From Sabellastarte sp. h YS-2021 (taxonomy: Eukaryota > Annelida > Polychaeta > Sabellida > Sabellidae), in NCBI GenBank assembly GCA_964017235.1, contig OZ024931.1, positions 21,552,189 to 21,616,188 on the forward strand: a stretch of 64,000 nucleotides of DNA, read 5' to 3'. This document shows positions 13,501-25,092 of the stretch, piece after piece. The notes below the pieces were generated by a model, which was given only the letters and a program-made list of their open reading frames with translations, had not been told where the DNA came from and made no database searches. Numbering within the stretch: the stretch's first letter is position 1; every line of letters starts with the position of its first letter. A program made the position numbers and the translations under genes.

Positions 13501-16500
13501 CTGCATTAACGGTCCATGAATCTAGCATTTCCATTGCAGCAATGTTTCTGTGCATGGATTGACAATTGCTTTTTTCAACATTGCTGTGTTTTTTTCTTTG
13601 TACAAAAACAGTTAAACCTGTAAACGTGACCAGTCTCAAGTAAACAAGATTTATTCATGCTTTTTGTCAGCCTGTTATAAATAGAAAGTTTACCCATGGC
13701 AATGTTCTTGGCTGGTCTTCAGAGTACATGTTTGACTGTTGTAACATTGCATGCATCATTCAGCAGGATAATGTTACAGAAATGAGAGTTTATGCACTGC
13801 AACCTGCCTCTGGTTTTACAAAGAATGCCCAGTGTGATGCACACAGAAATAACAAGCTTCACATAACGGATAAGAAATAATGGTACACAAATGTGTCTTC
13901 ACATTTGACTTATAAAAATGGAAAAGTGTACAGGTACCATACCAAAAAAAAACAGTCTCTGTAACATTGCACATGTTAACGGAACTTGCCATTGGTGGAT
14001 AATAAAAAAAATATCCCAATTCAACTCTTTTCTCACATGCACAGAAATGTTGCTTCACCATTCCTGAAATTTTGCCTGTGTGATGGAATGAAGTGGTACC
14101 TCTTAACACCCTTTACCATATTTTTTATCATTCTTGGTTTGAATATAAATATCTTTAGATGTCAAAAGAGAGAACATGAGGAAATTGAACAAAGTAGAAA
14201 AAACTGGTTAAGCATGTGAATATTTGTTTTCATTGCACCTGGGTTCTGATATCGACCAAACAGATCAGTCAAAATTCAGAAAAGATTGAGGCAAGTGTAT
14301 AGATTTTCCCTGATGAGGACTTCATTTTTGGTTCATGTCTTACAGATCCCTTTTATCACTATATCACAGTGTTTCTGTTCCACACCAGGGCAGTAGCATT
14401 TAAAGCCAAGAATGTTCAATGAATATGGATTTCCTCATATGCAGTGAAGGTTCCACCTCCTTGCCAACTTTTACCGCAGAAATTCAATGTTTCTTATATT
14501 TTCATGTAAATGTCTTTCTTTTTTTGTTACAACACAAAAGCTTCTTCAAAACCTTGCAAACTTCACTTGGTTGGACTGGTCACCCTCTTAGGATTTGGAC
14601 AAATCATGTTGACTTACGTTTACCCCAATTTTCTGCAGTTGAAATATGTTTACCAACGAGCATGAGGTTTTTCCCTTTGGTTCTTACCAACTTATCCAAA
14701 CATAACTTGTCTATGACTAACTAATCTGATTGTTTTTCTGTTGTTTTCTTTCAGATTGCTGAGTGAAATGTAGTATTAATACATCTTGTATTGTTCTAGT
14801 TACAGGTTACCGTGTGCGCAATCCAGACAACAATGCTTATTGAACTTTTTGACAGCAATCAAAAACCAACACAAGTACTTTGTTATAGAAAATAAAAGTT
14901 ACTGATATTGTGGTGCAAAGTTTAATCAGGTTGTTTTTATTGATATATTTCACTTGGGCTTTGTGATGACAAAAAGTTCAATATTGTTTGTTGTGTACCC
15001 TGACTGATCAGCATTATTTTACTGTCATTGTTTAGTATGTAGAGTCAAACTAACCACTGAATGCTATTGTTATCACACTTTGCACTTTGGAACAAATAGA
15101 GATGAAATTCCTTTACGTTCTGTAATTAGGACTAAGGCTATTAGGCAAAAGAAACAAGACCGGGTATCTGTTTGGCTGGAACCAACTCAAATCTTGGTAA
15201 CCTAGAAAGTATCGGTGAACCATCACAGGAGATGATGTAAATGAAATTTTAAATATCTCTTGAAAATAAGGACAATTATATTAAAAACACATCATCTAGA
15301 ACTGAATACAAGGATATGAAAAAATTCATGCTCAAAGTATGCAATCTTTAATTTTACAAAAATGGGTTATAGAGTTTACATTTGATTACTGGTATTTGTC
15401 CAAACATACTAAATTCCTTGATGCTTAATTTGTATATGTATAAATATATTTTTGAAAAATCATTAAAGGTAGAGTAAGAAATCTAAAATTCGCCAGGAAT
15501 CTAAAATTCGCCACCTCTAAAACCTTAGTTAATCTTATGAAGAAAGTGATGTTTTTGTCTAAAAATTGGTATTTTCAGTTCAAAAAGCCTTAATTTACTA
15601 TACAGTAAACAAATCTCACCATAATTCATTTATTTTATTAGTATTTTTACATGTGGCGAATTTCAGATATGTGGCGAATTTTAGATTTTTTACTCTACCA
15701 ACCTTCTATTAGAAGGGAATATTCAAAAATTCTATTTTCCCTATTTGTTCCATGGAGTCTGATGTACTGTTAGTGCCTGGTGTGGTTTGGCTAGTGACCT
15801 GATTGCTGTGTTGTCTGTACTAATCCAGTGTTTTCTCTCACTGTTATCCCATAGAACGGGTGCTCATGTCCTTTCTAGTATCTCCGCAGCGGCTCCGCGT
15901 GAATATGCAGTTGCAGCTGCAGCAGCCACTGACCCGTACCTTGGACACAGTATCGGTCCTGTAGCTGGATATGGGGTGAGTAAAGCCTCTTACAGATCTT
16001 ATTTTGTTGCAGTATAATGGACTATCTTTTCCTCTTTTTGTTCATAGATTTTAGTTGATAGATTTGGGTTAAACATTACTTTAAACAGAGGTTTTATGTT
16101 ACGATGATTATTTGACGTGGTGGAGCAAACTGGGGCATCTACTTGGCCATGATTCAGTTTTGTGAACGGAAGGGCATTGGTAAGCAATAACCAACTTTCA
16201 TACTTGAGTTTGGGGCTGAGATTCAATCCAAAATCCCCTGCGGTTTGAGGCATGTACATTAGTCTGCTTATAAAAGACAAGAATTACATTTTAAAATGGT
16301 CAACAAGTTAATACAGGCCAGAAATATGAGTATGAGTAAGGATCAAACAAGTACCCGGTACTTGCAATGCTGCTTTTTAAAGGTACCTCTAACCTCTCTT
16401 TATTTTTCTCCACCTTTAAACCTGCCATTACAATAGAATCTCAAAATTATGTTTAACCCACAAGAGACAGTCCTTTGCTCAACTTGTTTGTAACAGTTTA

Positions 16501-16955
16501 TAAAGGCTCTATTGCTGTAATGTTGTGACAAACGGCTGTAAAGCGGCTTCAATATTTCAAGTAATAAGGCATTGCAAGGGACTGAGAATTTATCACCTTG
16601 ACAGTGAAAAGGGTGCTTTATGAACTGATACTGTTTGGTGTGACAAGTACCTTTTCAAGTAGTTTGTTTCACAAAGAGAAATCAGATAATAAAGAATAAA
16701 ATGGAAGTTTTGGAACCATCCGTTTAATGTGTGAGTGACTTACATTCTTAATAGCCCTAGTTTATGGCAACTTTGTAAAGGGAAGACATTGTAGTTATAA
16801 CACTGGGTAATAAGTTAAGATGTGAAGATTTTACACTGATTTGGGTAAATAGTTTAACTGTGAGAAAATCATGCAAATAAACCTGTATATGAATGTGTTC
16901 TGTGTTTCAGGCAACCTTATACAGAGGAGCATACCAGAGGTTTGCCCCGTACTGA
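4467..16955 (+). CDS. rbfox: RBFOX-type splicing regulator, C-terminal six coding exons (partial gene)
   Basis: RBFOX (Fox-1) proteins bind (U)GCAUG in pre-mRNA through one RRM and control alternative splicing in the nucleus. The window holds the part after the RRM. The first exon starts with VNNATARVM, the conserved stretch that follows the RRM. Then come Ala/Tyr-rich exons with AVYQDPFFATAYAADRYQ and TDPYLGHSIGPVAGYG, and the protein ends in ATLYRGAYQRFAPY, the family's characteristic C terminus. Exons: 4467-4533 (or -4572), 4922-5075, 8407-8461, 11719-11765 (or -11810), 15855-15975, 16911-16955. All junctions are AG/GT and the phases agree (0, 1, 2, 0, 2, 0). With the longer donors this part encodes 190 aa, with the shorter ones 162 aa. 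The RRM exons must lie left of position 1. Family assignment is strong; which paralogue is unknown. Confidence 0.85.
4922..5075 (+). CDS. rbfox: rbfox exon, Ala/Arg-rich linker
   Basis: The acceptor is CCTTGCAG|TT and the donor CAC|GTATGT; length is 154 nt, phase 1 to phase 2. The peptide is low complexity, with VDLASAAALRNAVALRSRIR followed by a Pro/Thr stretch and an end at SGLPYAT. It corresponds to the Ala/Arg-rich linker of RBFOX proteins, which is poorly conserved between phyla. The phase match on both sides supports the exon. Confidence 0.85.
5402..6744 (+). mobile_element. TIR-bounded element with central 147-bp tandem array
   Basis: The element is bounded by perfect inverted termini: TGTATCCACCGGA at 5402-5414 and its reverse complement at 6732-6744. 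The middle holds about six units with an exact 147-bp period; the phrase GGTCAAACGAGG recurs at 6051, 6198, 6345 and 6492, with a diverged copy at 6639. Each unit carries TATAACTCGCTTATTATTGG. There is no ORF. Short termini plus a central tandem core of about 150 bp resemble the pearl-like / non-autonomous Helentron-type elements described in bivalves. It lies in the rbfox intron after the 4922-5075 exon. Confidence 0.7.
6745..8406. other. rbfox intron, no further feature apart from the 34-nt candidate exon
   Basis: The sequence is AT-rich without repeats I can name. It contains TGCATG at 7731 and 8340, and the candidate exon at 7761-7794. ORFs here are short and unconserved. Confidence 0.4.
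7761..7794 (+). CDS. rbfox: candidate alternative 34-nt rbfox exon
   Basis: This is a short open segment between a good acceptor (CATTTTCCAG) and a consensus donor (GCA|GTAAGT). It would encode S-PRYATSVLAA after completing the AC| codon of the 4922-5075 exon. Its length is 3n+1, as is that of the 55-nt exon at 8407, so it can replace that exon without changing the downstream frame; using both would shift it. TGCATG, the RBFOX binding motif, lies at 7731-7736, just before the acceptor. No transcript evidence was available, so this is a prediction. Confidence 0.45.
8407..8461 (+). CDS. rbfox: rbfox exon with YQDPFFATAYAADRYQ
   Basis: The acceptor is GATTTTAG|GG and the donor CAG|GTAGGT; length is 55 nt, phase 2 to phase 0. 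It encodes T-AVYQDPFFATAYAADRYQ, matching the conserved VYQD...YAA block of RBFOX C termini. A TGCATG hexamer lies about 62 nt upstream (8340-8345), a position from which RBFOX proteins often repress exons. Confidence 0.88.
8462..11718. other. rbfox intron with a diverged interspersed repeat (about 9890-10480)
   Basis: This is mostly unique AT-rich DNA. About 9890-10480 reads as a decayed relative of the 5.4-6.7 kb element: it has the phrase CTTATTATTGGTCCT (near 10168), 'accccttcttcaaga' after a GTCCTATGACC run, and repeated 'gccatatctt/aaaatggctgcc'-type text. TGCATG occurs at 9030 and 9843. No exon was recognised. Confidence 0.4.
11719..11810 (+). CDS. rbfox: rbfox exon PYAAGIATPAAAAAT with two in-frame donors
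   Basis: The acceptor is CTTTGTAG|CCC, phase 0. Two donors leave the same phase 2: AG|GTATGC after 11765 (47 nt) and GG|GTATGT after 11810 (92 nt). The longer form adds YAIPAMASANIATAG. Both join the 15855 exon, giving R-TGAH or G-TGAH. The Ala/Tyr-rich composition fits the region of vertebrate RBFOX that carries tissue-specific alternative exons. Confidence 0.85.
11811..15471. other. rbfox intron, no gene recognised
   Basis: AT-rich intron. A 113-codon minus-strand ORF (12239-11898) is open but matches no family I know. TGCATG hexamers lie at 12958, 13174, 13551 and 13748. Nothing else is supported. Confidence 0.4.
15472..15695. mobile_element. mariner-type MITE, copy 1
   Basis: A 224-bp palindrome-ended element that starts GAGTAAGAAATCTAAAATTC and ends with the inverse, flanked by TA on both sides (15470-15471 and 15696-15697). 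Each end holds two copies of AATCTAAAATTCGCCA or its complement. TA duplication points to Tc1/mariner mobilisation. A near-identical copy lies at 40413-40637. It sits about 160 bp before the rbfox exon at 15855. Confidence 0.8.
15855..15975 (+). CDS. rbfox: rbfox exon TDPYLGHSIGPVAGYG
   Basis: The acceptor is TATCCCATAG|A and the donor GGG|GTGAGT; length is 121 nt, phase 2 to phase 0. It encodes TGAHVLSSISAAAPREYAVA, an Ala run, then TDPYLGHSIGPVAGYG. This aligns with the YAADPYHHTIGPAATYGVG-type block near the end of RBFOX proteins. Confidence 0.9.
16911..16955 (+). CDS. rbfox: rbfox terminal coding exon
   Basis: The acceptor is TGTGTTTCAG|GC. The exon encodes ATLYRGAYQRFAPY and stops at TGA 16953-16955. 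The RGxYxRFxPY end is diagnostic for RBFOX proteins, so this fixes the C terminus. Confidence 0.92.
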   Translation, partial: ATLYRGAYQRFAPY

Positions 16956-19900
16956 CAAGGCGATGTCTTAAATAACCACGATATATAACCATGGTGTTCA
17001 CTCATCTGAAAGGTGACAACCACTTATTGCATGGCCTGAACAAACAGTTTTTTTGACTTTGAAAAAAAAACTTGAACCAAAGTAAAAGAACTGCCATATT
17101 AGTGAATTTATGGATTTGTAAAGAATCGGATTGGAGAGACTTGTTTAGTTATTTTTCATTGTCTGTGTCGTGTCTACAGAGGAGTGCTACTGTCATTAAA
17201 ATTATTATATATTACAGAGTAAATACCTACGGTCAAATCTCGGATTGCTGAATACTCACTACACACAGTACGTGGTTAGATGTGTGTTTCATGGACTGTT
17301 GGGAGAGTTTGTTTTTCTTTCATTTTTGTATAATTAGTGAAGAAATTGATCTAAGTCACTCTTGTATTTTTGTGTGTGTGTCTATACACATTGATGTATG
17401 AAGTGTTGACCATATTATCTTGAAGTATACTCCACTCTTTATCTGAACCCAACTGACACAGTTTTTCAACAACACATGTACTATTGGGTCCAAACACTAT
17501 ACTCATAAACCAGGCAAGAAACTAGATTTGTATTCAGTAAATTGATGTATGAACTAATTTTTGACCACCTTGGATAAAGACTGGATTTAATTTAAGATAA
17601 CATTCACTAGTGAACCATAAATTGCCAAATTATCATAGGTAGTAGTGTTTTGGGGGCAAATCAGAAAGTAAAATAAATCTAAAATTCTCAAAAGTAGAGA
17701 GTTTGTCTTTTCCATTATGGCAAATATGTGCACTGCGAGTGATACAGATGATGTCTTCATTCCCATTAACTTAAATGTTAAAACTTCAAGTAGAGGAGCA
17801 GAAATAAGCCATTTTGACATGGTCTTGTATATTTATTCACCTTTACTCATCATAAAAGGCACTTCCTGTGTACCTGTATCTTAAACAGAAATTACAAATT
17901 TGAAAACCTATATCAGGACTAGTAGGTTTTGCTGTTCATGTATTTGCCATAACGGAAATCTTAAATTCTCTAGAATGTGACGTAAACAACCGAGGGAAAC
18001 CCACTTACCTGATCCCACCTGCTGCCATTTAGCAATATCATTCATAAGAATATGCCCTGACCACTCTTGTGCGATAATTGGAGGACATCCTTGTTCACAG
18101 AAGATTGGTCAAGATAAGTCATAGTAATGGGCACATAAATTGTAACATCATAAAAATAAGTACTGTTACAGTAAACATTCATCATTAGTGCCTTACAACC
18201 AAAAATATCGGTTCTGAGTATCCAGAAGAGAAATGCTCACCCACCAAGGTTTTTAAAAATCGTGAATAATTTCAACAAGCATCTATCATTGCCATGATTA
18301 TTGTACTCCTGACCTTCGCAAGTATAAAGATCGGTCATATGACCAATAAAAATTATGCTCAGGTTTGCAGTCAAGAGGCAAACATACGGCAGTCAAATTA
18401 TTGAATTCCTTTCAATATGCAGGCATTAATACATAGTCTTCTGGGTTATTTTGTGAAGCAAGGATTTTGCACAATTCAGTGTTGCTGGAATAACTGTAGT
18501 GCAGTGCAACAAGTGTTACTTAACTTATTGAAAAAAAAGTGTTGTCAGTAATTTATGATAGTTTGTTATTGGTGGTGATTAACATAAGCATTTTTATTAC
18601 TCCCTGGGTGCTAAGTGATTTTCTAGTGACATTTGATGTATTTGTTGAGTATCTTGGTAGCAGTTAGAGAGCAAGCAATACTTTTATGATACAAATTTCT
18701 CGAGTAAATTTTCCCTGATGCCATGTATCTATGATTTAAATGTTTGCTTTTGCAGTTTAAGGTATTAATATGGTATTGTTTAATTTATAAAAATAGCCAC
18801 ATTTTCAGTGTCAACGCCATATATAACTCCTAAGTGGAAGAAATCATCTTAATATAAAGTAACAATTTTGTTTTGATTGAGAAGTCATATGTTCACATAG
18901 TTCCCATCACTTCTCAGAGTTCTACTGTATCAAGTGATGTAAAGAGAATTGTTTATTTTGTATGGAGATTTTTCACCAGTACAAAACCAAGCAGTTGGGG
19001 TACTGGAGTTTTGTTTGTCATGGCGTATACGGTATAAGGTTCAGCACCTGTGTATAAATGTGAATACATGTGTCAAACTGCTATAACAATGTTTGTACTA
19101 GAATAGTTGTATAGCACCTTGTACAAATGCTTCTATGGATACATATGGGAATACCAATTCAGTCAGCAGTGAATGATCCTACGTTTGGCTATTACCAGAG
19201 ATTTTGTGGCACAAAATTATAGAAGCAAAAATGGAAAACGACAACAGCCGAAATGTCAAAGTTTGGCCGACTGTTTTGATGTATCCTTAGTAAACTTGAT
19301 TATGTTTTTAATTTATAGACTGTTACAACTATGATAAGTTTATGGTGTTATATTTTTGATTTGCCGAACATAATGAGACATAGAGATTGATGTAGGCTGT
19401 CCTCTGTTATGGCAGAACATATAAAAATGTAACTTGAGCTTTCCATTGCCATAATTCTTTAGTTTTTTAGCACTATGTAACTCAACAATGTTCAACAAGC
19501 CAAATACAAAAGTTTCAATTGATCAGATAAAACTGACTTGGTAGCATTTTTTTCTTCTTCCATTTTTAGATCCAAAATTACCAGGTCCACGGGAGTGTTT
19601 GTAAAACTTCAGATGGTGGCTTTGTGAATGGTGTGTGTAATTGATAATCTTAGTCATATTTCTGGTGCTGCACATTTCTTACCATAAAATAACTGCAAAG
19701 TTTCTACCTCTCTTAACAATTATTTAGTATAGAACACTCAGACAAAACCCAAGCTCCACCGACATTTGGAATATTGGTCTTTAGCAAAGATTATAGAAAG
19801 ATATAGCTAACCCTGAAGATGTAATTTAGCTGAATATCCATGTGAAAATTTTAAAAATTTACAGATCAAAAAATTAACGACATTTTTCTTCTGCAAAGCT

Positions 19901-22900
19901 ATTCGTGCTCAACCTCAGAAAAGACTTGCTAAAATATATGCAAAGAAAGTGTTATTTCTGTTTACTTATTAGCACTGAAGAAGGTAGTATAAAATGTATA
20001 ACTACATGCATATCTTTCTCAGTGGGCTCCATAAAAGTGTGACATTTGTCCTCTATACTGGAACGTGTTTATTTTGTTATCTGAAGTTGTGTACAATTTT
20101 TACCAGTTGTGTTCTATATCTGGTGTTAATGACTAATTTATTGCTGTGTCACTGTTGAAAGACTTCTCTCTGTATGTACCAGGTGTTATTGTTGGTTCTT
20201 TGCCTGTATACTTTATATTTATATCTTACTCAACCGGATGTAATGTTGTGTAAATGGCTGTATCATATGTAGCTCTCTTCTAGAATTTCTCTTATTATTT
20301 GTATTGAATTGATGATAAAGAAACCTGGTTATTCTCGTATGTCGATAACCAATTGCAGTATTGTCTGGTGTTGGTCATATATTATAAAATTTATAAAATA
20401 AGGGAAAGTCTCATGGTTAAACTTTTTTCACTTACTTCAGTGTAAGAACTTCTAGTAAAAGTTAGTACTACAAATCAGCATTGTTTGTGGTACTGTTTTT
20501 TGGAGGATAGCTTTCGAGACAGTACCTATCCCACCTTTGTAGGATGCTAGTGTAAAATGGCTTCCTCTCAGGGCAGTTAAATGTGGCAGGCTTTTCAAAT
20601 GTCTTGAGAGGCAAATTGAAACGAGTAAATTGCATCAACTAACATGTCGAAGGTAATTGCACAGTGCAGTTACAAGATTTCTACTTCTATCATGCTATGT
20701 TTCTTCAAGTATTACATCAAGTACATGTATCTATTGTATAGTATTGTTTATTTACACCTGTGTAGTTATATATTATAGATCTATAGTTTCAGTTGTGGAG
20801 AAAGAAGTCCGATTGTTTTGTTTACACCTGAAATGATGGAACAAACCTATAAAATACTATACTATTCTGTGGGCATATGTCAAAGTTACTGTATAAACCT
20901 AGTACTCTATTTTTAATGTGTGTATCTTATGTATATCTGTAGTTTTAAACTCCCATTCTTTTTCATGCCCATCTTTCAGAGGAAGGTGCTTCTTTTGTTT
21001 ATAAGTTTTACATATGTTAGAGTTTTCAAAGCGATGATCAGTTCAAATTTCTAAGTATTATGAAGTAGGTTCTTTTTCATTTGTTTTGCAGTCTTGCCAC
21101 CCAGTTGTAAAAATATCTGCTAGTCTCAGATGTTTTGTAAACTTTAGTCACTTCAGAATCCTTTATATCAGTTTGTCAATTACTCTGCTATCTTGATGAC
21201 TTTATTGTACTGAGCCAGTTGAACATAAATTTGTAAATCCTGTAAAGCCACTATTTGCACACTCTTCCTGTTGCCTGATTATGTTAGGTTTTAGGTTATG
21301 AATTATTTTGGGTTAAAATTGATGTGTGAATGTATACCATGAAGCCGCAGATGACCCAAGTCTTCCAAATATCTCATCTGATGCTCACTATAGTTGTGTT
21401 TCATCTTTGTATAACCGCCATTTTGACATTTAAAACTTTGAAAACCTTTATCAGTAAACTTCTTGTAATCTTCTAGCCTCAAATACTGTGGCATTTTCTG
21501 CAAAGCTGCTGTAACTTGTCACATTTGAAGAGGAATTTGTTACAGTTATTCTAGATTGATAAATTATAACTTCGGAAACTGTTCATATTGTGTAAAAAAA
21601 AGTATTTGAGTAAGTTTGGAAGCAATTGCTCTTGTGTTAGTGAGCTGTTGGTAAATCTAATGTGTATTAATATTGAAGGTGTTTTTTGTACATACTTAAT
21701 TGTCATGCCAAAAGGTGTTGAATCTTCTGAAAGCATTGATCACTATAAATAAAAAATCTTGACATTTTTGCTGTACTTCCCACAAGATCTGATGTGTTTG
21801 TTGATAAAAATTCTAGTTATAATTTAATACTATTATTATTGTTTAGTATGTTACGGTTCAAAGCATAGTCATGTACATACACTGAACTAGTTAGTACTTT
21901 TTAGACTTGAGCATATTGTTGAAACTACCATTTTTGCATAGATTGTAAGAAGTATTAGTTTTTGTGACTGAGTTCATGAAGCTGAATAAGGCAATGGATT
22001 ATCACATGGAGTTCTTCACTTCTCACTAATTGATAGTACAAGTGACTGGGTCCTTAAGATGGTTTAGAATTAGGACAGCCGTAATGCTTATTATATGATG
22101 AAAACAGTGTAGAACAACCAAACATGCCAATAGTAATTACATTCTGTGTTTCAGGTGAATTGATGAAATGTATGCTTTTCACAAAAACACAACTTTGATC
22201 AAATCTGGAATATTTCAAAAATTAGAAAACAAAATATAGAGGTTTACCAGCTGAGAAAAATAGAATGTTCTGGCTATAACTTGATAGTTTATACATTGGA
22301 TACATAAATTGATTCGCTAGGTCCAGAAAAACTTAAAGTCAGTCCGTTCTTTGTTACCATTTCTCTTTTTCATTTCTCTGGAATACAAAAGGGTGAAACA
22401 AGCTAGGAGGTTTTTGTAGGTTTGTAGTGACATTGCTTTGTGTATACTCTTGGGTGTTCACTCTTGATTTTGAAATTTAGTCAAAACTAAGGTAACCACT
22501 CGTGCTTATTTTATGCATTTCTCTCAGTTCCTTTAAGTTGTCTTATGAATGAATTCTATTTTCAACGCTTACCGTACATGTAATTGGGTTGCCTTTCAGT
22601 TCGCATAGGTTTCGTATTTTTTGTGAAGATATTTGATGCACTATACAAATACATAATGCATAGGCAACATTGAAGAAAGATTTGGCAAGCTTGAATAAAT
22701 TGATACATTTCTAGAGATTATTTAACAATGATAGAGAACTTCTTATGGAGTGCTTTGTGGCATCCATTACTTTGCTGTAGCATGATATCCTTTAACCCCA
22801 CGTGGTATTGTTTCAGTGCCAATGGTTTGTGTGCATTACACTTCAGTCTGTGGCCATTACATTTAGTAGATTCAGTAAATTCTCCTTCTTGGATGGCTTG

Positions 22901-23720
22901 CTGTACAAACTTATTTGTCATTGGGGAAAGTACAAAGCACCGTTAAACTCAATGTTTCAGCTTCAGGCTGGACTAAATAAAAAATGAACAAGTTTATTTA
23001 TCAAGTTTTGGATAAGAAAAAATGAACCGAATAGAACAGAATATGCTTATTTCAAGCTATTTTTCCTGCATAAATTATCAAATATATTCATAGTTCTAAT
23101 TTCTATGCAAATATTTTGTATTTGCAGGTAAAAACTCTGGTGCATTTTGATTCTTCGTTTTTGGTTCATCACTTTTAACAGAAATATATTGCATGGTTTA
23201 CTAAAGCAACTTCAACCACATAAAATATTTGTATGTATAGTGAAAGAATGCTAGTCAGATATATAGTGAAAAAAGAGACCTATGTATTGTAGACCTGATG
23301 TACACTTAACATATTTATAAAAGTATATCCTAGTGTTTATTCTTGTTTACATCTTATTTTATTTTGGATTTGTTGTTCTGTTGGTTTCCTGTATTGTGTA
23401 AATCATGTTTTCACTCGATTGATGATGTTGAATTCAAAATATATTGTCTTATTAATATTGCACACCTTTTTCATAAGAAGTAATCTGCTTTAAACTGGGG
23501 TGCCATACTTTGTAAAACTAGTACGTAGTTATTGCCAGGATATTGCTGTCAAAAAAAATGTGTTGCTATCGATTTGATTGTTGACTGTAGAATAATGCTG
23601 ATGTAATGTAATAATGCAAATTTTTACTGAGGGGAGGGGGAGGGGGTAGGCTGGGTGGGGTAGATGTTAATCACATTTAAATTCATGAAAAATAAATAAT
23701 AAAACCTGTACTGCTAATAA
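16956..23720 (+). other. long 3' UTR / downstream region of rbfox
   Basis: This is about 6.8 kb of AT-rich sequence with no convincing coding potential, lying directly after the rbfox stop codon. Possible poly(A) signals (AATAAA) occur near 18349, 21749, 22976 and 23690-23700. Long 3' UTRs are usual for neuronal RNA-binding protein genes, but the true 3' end cannot be placed. A G-rich tract at 23631-23662 has five runs of three or more G and could form a quadruplex. The + and - strand genes converge here. Confidence 0.4.
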
Positions 23721-24939
23721 TGTTCTAGCAACAAAACTGTATTCAGAATTTTTTTAAGAGCAGTGTTCAAAGTTTATTTCTTATTTTGGGTCATAATGTA
23801 ACATTATTAAGATTCATTTTCACAGCAGATATTTTTTGGAAAAGATAATATTTATTTCTAATGTTAAGTTTAAAGGTAGTTAAAGTAATGGAGAGTTGAT
23901 AAATAAGCAAACTAGAAGTAAGACAGTGGTATTTACAAGTAAATTTATGTTTACAAAGCCTTAATAAAAACTATGTTTACAAGGTCTTAATGTAAGAAGT
24001 TTAAATTATACACGGGAGGATTTGTCAGAGGAACCATCTCTAGTAAAATATGTATATGTAGTGGCATAAATGCACAAAATCACATTGGAATAAGTAATAT
24101 TTAGCTTGCATTTTGAAAGAACATCCATATATTCAGTTATTGATCAGAGAATTTACTGTTGTTCAATATTCAAATTTATACATAATGGACTAGTGTAAAT
24201 TTAAAAAGCAACAGTTCTTATTATAACTATGGTTTGTAATAATCCAATGTTTTAACAAAGTGGTGTTCCAGTGAAACACAATGAACTGTACTCCATTTCA
24301 TATTATAAGTGTTGTTGCATTTGATGCAATAAATTCTTATTAAGTTGAAACTTTCTTTTTTTTTTGTGGAATTTGTTGCTGCTTGGAAAAAGCAATTTTT
24401 GCCACTTATATCACACATAGAAATTGAAGTTTTCACTCACATGAAGGTAATTCATTGTCAGCGGATTTTTTGACAATATCCTTTTAATTTTAAAAGAAAA
24501 CTGTTTAATATGTCTCTTTGGAGCATCATATGCAATGCAAAATAGAAATGATTGGTACACCTATATACTGACGAGACAAAGTGTGAGAACTCCAGCAATA
24601 CACCACCAGCCTGACTTCTACATGTATTGTACACACTATGCCTAGATTTAAGTAAAGGTTCAAATTATTTGGGATAACCACTTTGTAGGAACTTTTACAC
24701 CAGTAAGGCAGTCTTAAATATGGGGCATTGTCCAATAGGCAGCCAGTGGAGCGTCTTTCCAACAGTGATGTGTGTGTACTTGTGATCACTAATTGCTATA
24801 TACAGATTAATTAGTGTTGGGAAATAATGTTTGTCCCAAAACTTGACAACAAATGGGCAAGTGAACCAAGACCGTGTGGTTCTTGACCATAATTAACATA
24901 ACTATGGTCAGTGGTTGACCGTATGTAAACTGGTTATGA
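23721..24939. other. convergent intergenic region / 3' UTR of the lifeguard gene
   Basis: This AT-rich stretch lies between the two convergent genes. On the minus strand AATAAA signals (TTTATT on +) occur near 23775 and 23850, which could end the lifeguard transcript. No ORF here is convincing. Confidence 0.4.
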
Positions 24940-25092
24940 TCAGTTCTTAACCATGCCAATGATCATGAGGACATAGAGCAGGATGTTGATGATGTCCAGG
25001 TAGAGGTTCAGAGCGGCCACAATATACTCCTCTGGACTAATGGAGAACTTGTGCTTGCCACCAAGCATCATCTGAATATCTATCACAATCCA
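24940..25092 (-). CDS. Lfg: lifeguard exon 11, C terminus
   Basis: The acceptor is ATTTCAG|TGG; the stop codon TGA lies at 24942-24940. It encodes WIVIDIQMMLGGKHKFSISP, EEYIVAALNLYLDIINIL and a hydrophobic end. This is the most conserved part of TMBIM proteins. Confidence 0.95.
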   Translation of the reverse strand, partial: WIVIDIQMMLGGKHKFSISPEEYIVAALNLYLDIINILLYVLMIIGMVKN

